Assembly (NCBI GenBank): GCA_003567575.1
Contig: PWZG01000382.1
Span: forward strand, 1-33,207
Direction: 5' to 3'
Length of the DNA: 33,207 nucleotides
Origin: PVC group bacterium
GTDB lineage: Bacteria > Verrucomicrobiota > Kiritimatiellia > CAIKKV01 > PXCX01
Shown: positions 22,396 to 31,500 of the stretch, one piece after another
Layout: each line of letters starts with the position of its first letter
Numbering within the stretch: position 1 is the first letter of the stretch
Translations under genes and position numbers: made by a program
The notes under the pieces: generated by a model
What the model saw: the letters and a program-made list of their open reading frames with translations, nothing else
The model's database searches: none
Told to the model about the DNA's origin: nothing

Positions 22396-24840
22396 ATGAA
22401 ACACTGCAAACGAACCCATTATCTGATCTTGACCGCATTGGCGGCGATGATCAGCACGGTTTGGAGCATGGCGGGATCTCCGCGCGCCGTCGAGCTTGCG
22501 CGCGGGACTGAAGCGCGCGCCGTGATTGTCGTTCCCGAGGGCGCGATGACGGAAAACGCCGATCCAGGCGATTTCCTTGAACATATCGCCGAGATCCGGC
22601 GTCAATTACAGCAGGAATCGGTCGAAGATCTGGCGCATTATCTCGGCCGGATGTCCGGTGTCGAGATCGAGCTTGTCGAGAATCTGCCCGCGGACGATCC
22701 ACGGACGCCGATTTATATCGGATCGCGTGCGCAAGCGGTCTTCGGTCCGGTCGGAATATCGAAGGCGGACACGTATGGATTCCGGGTGGTGGCCGACCGC
22801 CGGCGCGGCATCGGGCTTTACGGCGAGACGGAACACGGCACGAGTTACGCGATTTACGAATTACTGCATCGCCTGGGTTGCCGCTGGTATATGCCGACCG
22901 AGCTCGGTGAAGTGGTTCCCGACCGGCCGGATTTGAGTGTCCCGGAAATGGACGCCCAACTGGCGCCGGCAACCCTTAATCGGAGCATGAGCTTACGGAT
23001 TCGGAAGCACGGCACGGACTGGCAGCGCCGCAACCGGTTCAGTCGCGGTGGTGGTCTGGGGCGTATCCCGGGCCCCGTGAACCGGATTGTCTATGGCGGC
23101 GACCGGATTGGGGTTGCCGCCGGCCATAACATGTTGTGGCGCCTGATTCAAGGCAAAGGAATGAGAGATCGGGCATTCAACTGGACCGATCCGGATTTAG
23201 CTGAAGCCATGGCAAATACGATCCTCGAACATATCGAGGCCCATTTCGAGGAAACGCTGGCGGCGGGATTCCCGTTGCATTACCGGCTCAATATGCCGGA
23301 CGGCCAATTCCCCACCGAAGATCCCGAGGAACGCAAGCATGATCCCGAGCCGCGCGTCTGGGAACCGGCCGCCGGACGCTGGTCGATTACCGACCGCTTG
23401 ATTCTGCTGGCCAACCGCATGCTGGAACAGATTACCGAACAACATCCCGATGTGCACCTCGAGTTGTTGGGTTACGTCAATCACAGTATGCCGCCGGAAC
23501 GGTATGAACCACATTCCAATATTTTCTGGACGATTGCACCGATAGATTTCAACCGCCATCATCCGATGACCTGGCCGGATCATCCCAATGAATTCTGGTT
23601 GCGCGAGATGGTCGAGGGCTGGGGCGAAAAGGATGTCCGCCTGGGCGCCTACTGGTACGGCATCAACCTGGCCGAATTGAGCGCGCCCTGCCCCTTCATT
23701 ACAAGATGGAGTACGGATATCGGGATTCTGCTGGAAAACAAGCTGACCGATTGGAAACCGGAAACCATGAACGGCTTTGACTCGATGCTGCCGGGTTATT
23801 ATCTGAGCGCGCGCATGACCTTCGATCCAACCGAGACACCCGCGGAAATTCTCGATGACATGTGGACGCGTTTCTATGGGCCCGCCGCCGAAGCGATGGC
23901 CGGCTACTGGACCGGGATCGATCAAGCCTATCTCGAAGCGCGTGAGTATGCGGGCAGTCCCTACGGTTATCTCAAGATCTTCACCCCCGGGGTGATGGCG
24001 GACGCCCGCGCCGCTTTGGATACCGCGCTGGCGGCGGCGGGCAAGCCCGAAGATGCGTATTACCGGCGCGTAAAATTGATCGATGAATCGTTTTCGTTGT
24101 TCGAACAATACATGGCCATGCGCCGTGACTGGGCTGCCGGCAACCTCGCGAACCTGGATGCCGATTACGCGGCCTGGCGGACCGGCGTCACCAACATGGT
24201 GCACCGCTACGACACACGCTACGGAACCGGGAATGCCGTCCAGGGCCGTCACGGCAATCCGTTCTGGAGCGATCGCTTTATTCGTTCCGCCTACGAAGAC
24301 GGCGCCCGCATGGAACGCGAGTATGCGCGCCTGGGCGAACCGATGCTGGAATGGAAATGGCGGCATAATCCCGGCCCGGAAGAAGAGGCCCTGCCCTGGA
24401 GCGAACCGGATTACGATGACGCGGACTGGCCGGTCAAACACGTGGTGCGCGATACCTGGTCGTCGATCGGCCACCACCTGACCATGACCGATGAACCCTC
24501 GGGCCGCTCCGGCCGGATGGCATACCGCAATACGCAAACCTTGCCCGATATACCGGACGGGAAGCGGATCTTTTTATGGCTCGGCATGACCGACGGCCGC
24601 GCCAAACTCTTTGTCAACGGTCAACATATTCCCTATGTCGTCCCGGAGGAAACGCGCCATCACGAAGCCGGCGAGGCGCTGGACCGTTTCGACGGCTATA
24701 CCGATCCGGCGCGTTTCGACATTACCGCTGCCGTGAAACCCGGCGACAACCAAATCACCATCCTGGCCGAACGCCACCATCTCAACGAGCTGGGCACCGG
24801 CGGCATCATGGGGCCGGTGGTGATCTACCGGGAGAAATGA
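22396..24840 (+). CDS. Secreted DUF4838 protein with alpha-glucuronidase-like N-terminal domain
   Basis: 814 residues with a strong AAGGAGG ribosome binding site. Residues 1-26 form a signal peptide (positive start, then LILTALAAMISTVWS). Residues about 70-170 resemble the N-terminal domain of GH67/GH20-type enzymes: TPIYIGSRAQ, YGFRVVADRR, GTSYAIYELLHRLGCRWYMP and GEVVPDRP. The central part (about 200-520) is DUF4838, a TIM-barrel-like region with FPLHYRLNMPDGQ, then WYGINLAELSAP. The C-terminal 170 residues include a galactose-binding-like module (FLWLGMTDGRAKLFVNGQ). Such proteins are frequent in Lentisphaerota and Planctomycetes and are presumed polysaccharide-degrading, but no activity is established. 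Its stop is 4 bases before the start of a broken dihydrodipicolinate-synthase-family gene, so an operon probably existed. Confidence 0.8.
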   Translation: MKHCKRTHYLILTALAAMISTVWSMAGSPRAVELARGTEARAVIVVPEGAMTENADPGDFLEHIAEIRRQLQQESVEDLAHYLGRMSGVEIELVENLPADDPRTPIYIGSRAQAVFGPVGISKADTYGFRVVADRRRGIGLYGETEHGTSYAIYELLHRLGCRWYMPTELGEVVPDRPDLSVPEMDAQLAPATLNRSMSLRIRKHGTDWQRRNRFSRGGGLGRIPGPVNRIVYGGDRIGVAAGHNMLWRLIQGKGMRDRAFNWTDPDLAEAMANTILEHIEAHFEETLAAGFPLHYRLNMPDGQFPTEDPEERKHDPEPRVWEPAAGRWSITDRLILLANRMLEQITEQHPDVHLELLGYVNHSMPPERYEPHSNIFWTIAPIDFNRHHPMTWPDHPNEFWLREMVEGWGEKDVRLGAYWYGINLAELSAPCPFITRWSTDIGILLENKLTDWKPETMNGFDSMLPGYYLSARMTFDPTETPAEILDDMWTRFYGPAAEAMAGYWTGIDQAYLEAREYAGSPYGYLKIFTPGVMADARAALDTALAAAGKPEDAYYRRVKLIDESFSLFEQYMAMRRDWAAGNLANLDADYAAWRTGVTNMVHRYDTRYGTGNAVQGRHGNPFWSDRFIRSAYEDGARMEREYARLGEPMLEWKWRHNPGPEEEALPWSEPDYDDADWPVKHVVRDTWSSIGHHLTMTDEPSGRSGRMAYRNTQTLPDIPDGKRIFLWLGMTDGRAKLFVNGQHIPYVVPEETRHHEAGEALDRFDGYTDPARFDITAAVKPGDNQITILAERHHLNELGTGGIMGPVVIYREK

Positions 24841-24844
24841 GAGC

Positions 24845-25016
24845 ATGATCGACCGGGATATGGTTCGGGAATCGCTGGCGGGGCCTGTGACATCAATCCT
24901 GACGCCGGTCCGCCAGACGGCGCGACGGGCGCTGGTGGTGGCCGCCCTGCGCCAGTCTTTCCGACCCGGAAATGGAACAACTCGAAACTGATTTGAGAGA
25001 GGCTGGAATCCTGTGA
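24845..25016 (+). pseudogene. Remnant of a dihydrodipicolinate-synthase-family gene
   Basis: ATG 24845 opens a frame reading MIDRDMVRESLAGPVTSILT and P, close to the N-terminus of DapA/NanA-type aldolases of PVC bacteria (x-L-x-GPV-x-SI-x-TPF). After about 24 codons the similarity is lost and the frame stops at 24989. In the next frame, SDPEMEQLETDLREAGIL ends in TGA at 25014-25016 and looks like the usual C-terminus of the same family. Roughly 260 central residues are missing, so this is an internal deletion that kept both ends. It starts 4 bases after the DUF4838 stop. Such enzymes split 2-keto sugar acids; which one is unknown. The N-terminal match is the better half. Confidence 0.55.
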
Positions 25017-25158
25017 ATTCCAGCGCGAAAAGACAATATACGGGGATGTGAAAGACCATGAAACGAGATCCTTCGGACTGCTTCGCTGGGGCGATCCGGC
25101 AGAGGTTGGTTGTCTGATCGCGACGCGACACGCCTGTTCTCAGAGACGAATTTGGCCT

Positions 25159-25184
25159 CAGATCGTGTGCACGATCTGATTTTT
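25159..25184 (+). terminator. Possible rho-independent terminator
   Basis: CAGATCGTG (25159-25167) and CACGATCTG (25170-25178) are exact reverse complements with a tight TG centre, followed by ATTTTT. It lies downstream of the DUF4838 gene and its remnant, in the right orientation to end that transcript. The stem is symmetric and the T run short. Confidence 0.45.
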
Positions 25185-25211
25185 CAGGGGATGAAAGAAC
25201 GAATATCGCTT

Positions 25212-25253
25212 GGAGCCGGCCGCCTGCCCGCCCGCGGCGGGTCCCCGGCCGGA
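25212..25253 (+). repeat. 42-bp GC-rich palindromic element, copy 1
   Basis: GGAGCCGGCCGCCTGCCCGC, then CCGCGGCGGGTCCCCGGCCG and GA. The reverse complement of 32669-32710 matches at 40 of 42 positions. The element contains internal inverted arms (CCGGCC with GGCCGG; CCCGC with GCGGG). Confidence 0.7.
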
Positions 25254-25547
25254 TGGGAAACCGTGACGACCATGCGAAGAAACGGCGGGGGATCCGCCTG
25301 CGATGCAGTCGCGACGCGCCGCCGTCTCCAGATATTGGCAGAATAATTTAGGACAGGAATAATTTTCGGAAAGTTTTTTAAGTGGTAACGGTTCGGTTTT
25401 GCCTCAGACGGCGTGCGCTATCAGATTTTTCGGAGCACGATTACGGGCGACGATTACGAGACACGAGGATGAGAGCAGAAGTGTCTGTCCCTTTACGGTC
25501 TTACGGTCATTTCAAGCGATGCAAAACATACCGGATATCAATCCTGT

Positions 25548-28500
25548 TTACTCGGGTATAACGCCTTTAAGCAGCAGTCGATAAAATTCTCGATCATCTT
25601 GCGCGGGATCGGGCGGCTCGGGAAGCAACCGGAATTCATTCAGGTTTTTGTCGATCATGATTTCGCCCTGCGCATCATGCCAGTCGATTAAGTTATGACT
25701 GCGCTGCAAAATATAAGACCAATCGTAGCCGTCCAGATTAATGCGGACCGCGGGCGCCGGACCGACGGTAAAATATTCGGATGCGCCGGAAGCCTTCTCC
25801 CACGGAATCACTGTTTGGCCATCGTTTCCGCGTTGAACTCTGATGTAGTCCGCCAGCAATTGTTCCGCGATATCCAACCCGAGTTCCAGCTTGAATATCA
25901 GCGGAATGCCGTCGGCGCCGGCGGCATAACGATCGTCTTCGATGATCACAAATTTGCCGGCAAGACTGTCCGGCACCCAAAGCGCCCGGGGATAATCAGG
26001 ATAATCGGGGTGCTGCACGAAACCATGCGGTTCCGCATTGTCCGGGCGGCGATTATTGTTCAGATCGAGAAAAGCGCGAACATAATAAGTTCCCGAGCGC
26101 AGTCCGCGCAACGTGAAAGGCGGCAAGGCATCCGGCATGGTATTGGATACAATCACCTGCGCAACCGGCCATCCTCCGAATCCCGGCGATTCAAAAGCCT
26201 GCACCACGAAAACGGCGTTGGTTATATTGCCGAAATATTCAATCTCTCCACTGATCGAGAAAGGTCCGTCCTGATCGTCCTGTAAATCTATATGCAGGAG
26301 CGCGGCATCAGAGGATACGGAATTACGGCGATTCGAGGTGATTATGCGCCAGTAATATGAACCGTCGCTCAGATTCCCGTCGCCAGCATAATACGGCAGC
26401 TTGAAACGCACGATTCCATCGTCATCGCTTGGCGGCGCGGGGCCGTAGTGGTTGACGACGAGTTGTTCGAATTTCGCGTCGTCGGCAATTTGCAGGCGGA
26501 TGGCAGCGGTATGTGGATCCATCGTCCATTGGAACGGATTGCGCGCGTAACGCAAAACATCCCCGTCCGGCCATACGATTTCCGGTGGCGCCATGGTTTC
26601 GGGGTATTCCACGTTGAACCACCCGCTGAAAAGCGTCACGCCCGTATCGGGATGTTTAACGTTCCAATCGTACCGGCCCGCAAGCATTCCTTCGAATCCG
26701 TAACCGGCCAGCAGGAAATCCTGGACATGTACATAATGACGCGGCGCCCGGATGTTTCGGTTCAGGACCTCTGGAAAACCGTGATCGCTTTTGTACCAGA
26801 TAACGACCGAATACGCATGCAGTCCTTCGACTGCACCCCAGCCGAAACGCGAAAATCCGGGTGTGGTATCCGTCAGGCCGATGGCGACGGGACCGACGGC
26901 GCCTTGACGCACGTCGACAGGTTGTCCGTAAGCCTTGCCGGCGGCTTCGCCATTGTTCCAGGTTCCGTTTGCATTGCCGTCGATAAAGGCAAAAAACCAT
27001 GTATCGCCTTCTTCAAGAAAACCAGCCGCCGGCTGGCTCAGGGCAATCTCGGCCGGAAAATCAGTTACCGCCGCGTTGAACACCGCTCCGGGTTCGCCAT
27101 CCATGTTCTGGTTATCATAAGCGTGAATCACAACGGTTCCGGTTTTGGTCCCGGTGTATCGCAAATCGAAAACCACGGTCGTCGTCGCAAACGGCGGGGC
27201 GGCATCATCAGAAAGTACGATGGTTAACGGTATTTCCGTTCCCCACTGCACGTTGATCGGCTGATCGTACGCCATGCCGGCGGGTTCGCCATCGTTCCAG
27301 GTTCCGTTTGCATTCCCGTCGATAAAGGCAAAGAACCAGTAATCGCCTTCTCCAAGATCACCCTGGTCGGACTGACTGAGCGTTAATTGAGCCGGAAAAT
27401 TGGTGACGAGCGCCGAATAAACCGCGTCCGGATCGCCGTCCAAATCCTCGTTGTCGAAAGCATGGATGACAACGGTTCCCGTGCTGGCGCCCAAATAGCG
27501 CAGGTCAACGCTCAATGTCGGCGGTTGCACTGGATCCAGGGGATTCGGATCGACGGTATCAAGCGCTTGCGATTGCAATACCTGGATTTCCTCGCGTCCC
27601 GTCCGTTCGCCTCGAAGCGCGACAAGAGGATACCCGTCCTTATCAGAAACCAAGCAGGCTTGGCTGAGAGAGCCGATCGTATTATAAATACCCGGTAATT
27701 CGCCGGATCCTTCCAGTCCGTCCCACTGCGCGCCATCCCATTTTTTCAATAATAGCCGCGAGCCGGAATTGGCCTCCTTGGCCAGCCAGGCAACCATAAG
27801 GTTTCCGGCAGGGGTAAAGGCAATTCGCGTCTTATCAATATCGGCATGCAGCGCGCCGCAAAGGCCGGGATAAACCATCGAATTATTTTGGCCACTCGTC
27901 CCCAATCCCTGCCAATAGGCGCCGCCGCCGGTTTTCAAAGCGGCTCGGACGGTGTTCGTCCCGTTCTTCTCCGCTATCCAGCTTACGGCGATAGCGCCGA
28001 AATCGTCGCAGGCCAGTGCGGCGTCACGTGCCGTGGAATCCCCGATCAGGCCGCCGGCTACCGGTTGCCATTCCGTTCCGGACCACCGCTTCACGCGAAG
28101 GCGATGCGCGGTCGCATCCGTCCACAGCAGGACGGGATATCCGGCGGAATCCACGGCCATTTTGACCGGCGCTTCCGCGGCCGCCGTTGCCACCAGGCCG
28201 GTGACGCATCCGTCAAGTCCCACCCAGTTTACGGCATTCGCATCCCATGTTTTGACCAAAACACGATCGCCTTGCCGGTACGACACGACGGGTTGGTTGT
28301 CCAAGGCGACACGCACGGTGGGCGAAACGACGTTTTCGGGAAAAACAGCGCCGCTTACACCGTGTCCCTGATAGGATTTACCGAGCTGTATCCAGCGGCT
28401 GACGCCATCCCAAAGCGTATTATCCTGCCAATCCGCGGTGAGGTAGAGCAGGTACACGGAATCCGGAATACCGGGATTTTCGTTTTCCTGAATCCAGGCC

Positions 28501-31500
28501 AGGTAGAGCGTATTGTCCTCGTCGAATGCCAGCGTCGGCGAGTGGGCCGATCCCAGTTCGTTACGGCTGACTATTTCGCGATAGGGTCCGTCGCCGTAAT
28601 GGAACCACTTGTTTTCCAGGCGCCGCCATTCGGGCCACCCGTAAGTTTCGCTATCGACCCAACGGCGCACGCCGATTTGTGAGCGCGGGTTACCCGCAGC
28701 GGTATATGCCATCACGGGCGTATTGTCGCGATCCAGCGTCAGTTCCGGATCCCTTCCCATGGGTTCGCCGGCGGACGAGACGCCGCGATTTATGACCAAG
28801 GCAAAAACTTGTCCGCCTTCAGCTCCCTCCACGGGAACCTGCGCGCCTTGAACTACGATACGGTAGTTGCCTGGTTTAAGATCGCGAATGATAATCTGTT
28901 CGACGTTATTTTCCCTGTCATGTAAAAAACGCAACTGCCGTGCATCGCTTAAAACCACGGGCTCGACGGCGGCAAAGCGCCCCGCCGTTACCGTATGCGC
29001 AGGACCGAACTCATGGTTGTCTTTGATGACGATCGGATAACTGGCCATTCCCCATGTATCGCGTCCGAGAAAATTGCCGGCATAAACCGTCTGCTGGGCG
29101 GTGCCGGGCTGGTGATAAACGCGCAAATCAAGATCATTGACCAGGTTCCTCGCCGAACCGGGAGAACCAGGGACATCGCTCCAGGTCAGGGTTATTTTCA
29201 ACGAGCCACCGCCTTCTCCATGAGGCACGTTATAAAAGTGCTGCCAATCAGCGCCGGTGGTAATCGGGGCCACCTGGTGTTCGTCAAAAATGGTTAGTTT
29301 GTTATCGGCGAATGTTCCCGCTCCCAGCACGGCGCCGGCTATATCCAGTTTGCCCCAACCGTCATGAATGACGTCTTCCCGGCGCAGGCCGTCCAGTTGC
29401 TCCGTCAAATCCGGATGAGCGCTGATAACGTAACCCAGACCGATGTCATAATTCTGTTTAATTTCCGAGGCCGACAACTCCGTGTTGTAAAAGCGCAATT
29501 CATCGATATCCGCCGTCAGACCTCCCAACGTCCATTCCGCGGTCTGTATGCCGATGGGCGAAACCACGGCCACATGATTCCAGCCGTCACCCAGATAATG
29601 CACCTGGGCAGTTCCGTTAACATAAATTTTGGCGTTTTCCATGCCGAAAACGCCGATGGCGTTGCCGGGTTTGAGCAGTATCCGCAAGTCCACTTCGTTT
29701 TCCGTTACAAAATCAAGAATCGGGTAGGTATCCATCGCCATACCCTGTACTTTTATCCAGAATTCGATGGTGCGTGCCTGGAACTCGGTATCCTGGCGCC
29801 AGCCGTTGGTGATGGCATTCTCCGTCATCTCGAAATGGACGGAGCCGCCCTTGAAACGAACAAACTGTTCGAAACCGGGATTGGCGTTTTCGTTCTCGAA
29901 TTCGACGACTCCCTCCAAGATGTAACCGGGGATGAAGACGTTGGTGCCGTTGACGGATATCAATTCTTCATCGTTCAAAAAATCGTTCTCGAAAGACCAC
30001 CAGCCGAACACATCGTTATGCGGAACGATCTCGCCTGCATGCGTAATATTCTCTATCGCCAGTGCGGATGAATCCCGTTTGGGTCCCCATTCGTAGGCGC
30101 TGCCGTGCAGGTTGTGCGCGCCGCTGACGAGCAGGGCTTTTATCATCGCCGGACTGGGAGCCGCGCCGTATAAACCTATATAGTGCTGCCGCAGCAGGGC
30201 GGCGGCGCCGGAAGCGAATGCCGTCGCGCGTGACGTGCCGCTCATAAAGGCGTATTTCGAGCCGCTATCTACGTTGCCGTGATTAAAGTCGCGAATTTCG
30301 CCCAGCGGACTGTCAATGATTTCGGTATTGATATCGGACGACTGCAACGAGAGAACATATTCCCCCGGCGCCACCAGGTCCGGCTTTACGCGTCCATGGA
30401 TTGGCCCGCGGCCGCTGTAAGACGCCACCTGCCAGTCGGAATCGGTCGCCTGCAGACTTCTGTACGGGGATTGCGTCAGGTTGTCGGCATCGCGTTGCTG
30501 TTCGATGGCGCCGATAGTTATCACGTTTTTGGCGTTGCCCGGCTGCGATATGGTTCCCGGCGAACCGCTCGTGCCGGAGGTTGTACCCGCGCCGCTGTTG
30601 CCCGCGGCAAAAAATACTGTATAGGCCTTCTTGTCCTCCGTGGACATATCCACGTCCCTGACCAGCGAATCCCATTGCATGCTGGCTATGCCGTATTCGA
30701 AATTATCGCTCGCGCCCCAACTGTTGTTGGCGATGCGGGCTCCGCGTTGATAAGCTTCCATGGCGATCTCGTAAGGCTGAAACGCATTGTAGTCCTCGAT
30801 CATGACGTATTGCGCGTTGGTTGCCATGCCGGCGAACTGGTACGCCGCATACGGCGGGCCGGCCGAGCCCGGCGCGGAATTCACCGTGTCCGACAAGGCG
30901 CCACTGCCGAGTATCGTGCCCACAACATGCGTCCCATGCCCTTCATAATCATGTCCCGGCGTTCCCCCCGGGGGAGCGACATAGCCCTGGGGTACCAAAC
31001 GCCCGGCCAGAGCGGGATGGGAAACGTCCGCGCCGGTATCGCTGACCCCGATGATTTGTCCCGATCCGTCGAGAGAGGGAAGCGTTTTGCGCACCAGGTT
31101 GCGGCGGGTTGTCACAATTCCCAAATCGTTCATGGGCTCGAAACGGGGCACCGGTTCGACCCATTTCACGGCATCGGAATGCAGCAGGGCGTACAAATTA
31201 TCGGAGTCCATGTCGACTTCAGCCACCGCCTGCCGCGGCAAGGCGGGCAATTCACGCATTCGGGCTCCGGCAATTCCGAGGGCGCCGCGGCGCGGGACGA
31301 CCGCCGGCACATCCAGCGAAGGCAGATCTCCCGACGCGTCATGATCAATGGCCGCGGCAACGGCTGTTTCCGGATCGCCAAACAACAACACATGATAACG
31401 GCCGGATCCGGCCCGTGTCGCCGCGGTCTCGGCGTCCGGCGTGCCGGTCAGATACGCCTGCACATCGCTGTTCATCTTGAAAAAAGGATGGAAAGGTTCC

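Larger units (their letters stand above)
25017..25547. other. Non-coding spacer between convergent genes, with repeats
   Basis: Contains a hairpin followed by T residues (25159-25184), a second diverged copy of the same 31-bp stretch (25401-25431), the 42-bp GC-rich palindromic element (25212-25253) and short GATTACG-type repeats near 25437-25460. One frame (about 25050-25180) with RSFGLLRWGDPAEVG could be more decayed coding sequence, but I do not recognise it. Confidence 0.5.

Noticed and set aside
23197..24537. 446-codon minus-strand frame opposite the DUF4838 gene
   Set aside because: Antisense shadow produced by codon bias; the plus-strand gene has a signal peptide, family motifs and an AAGGAGG.
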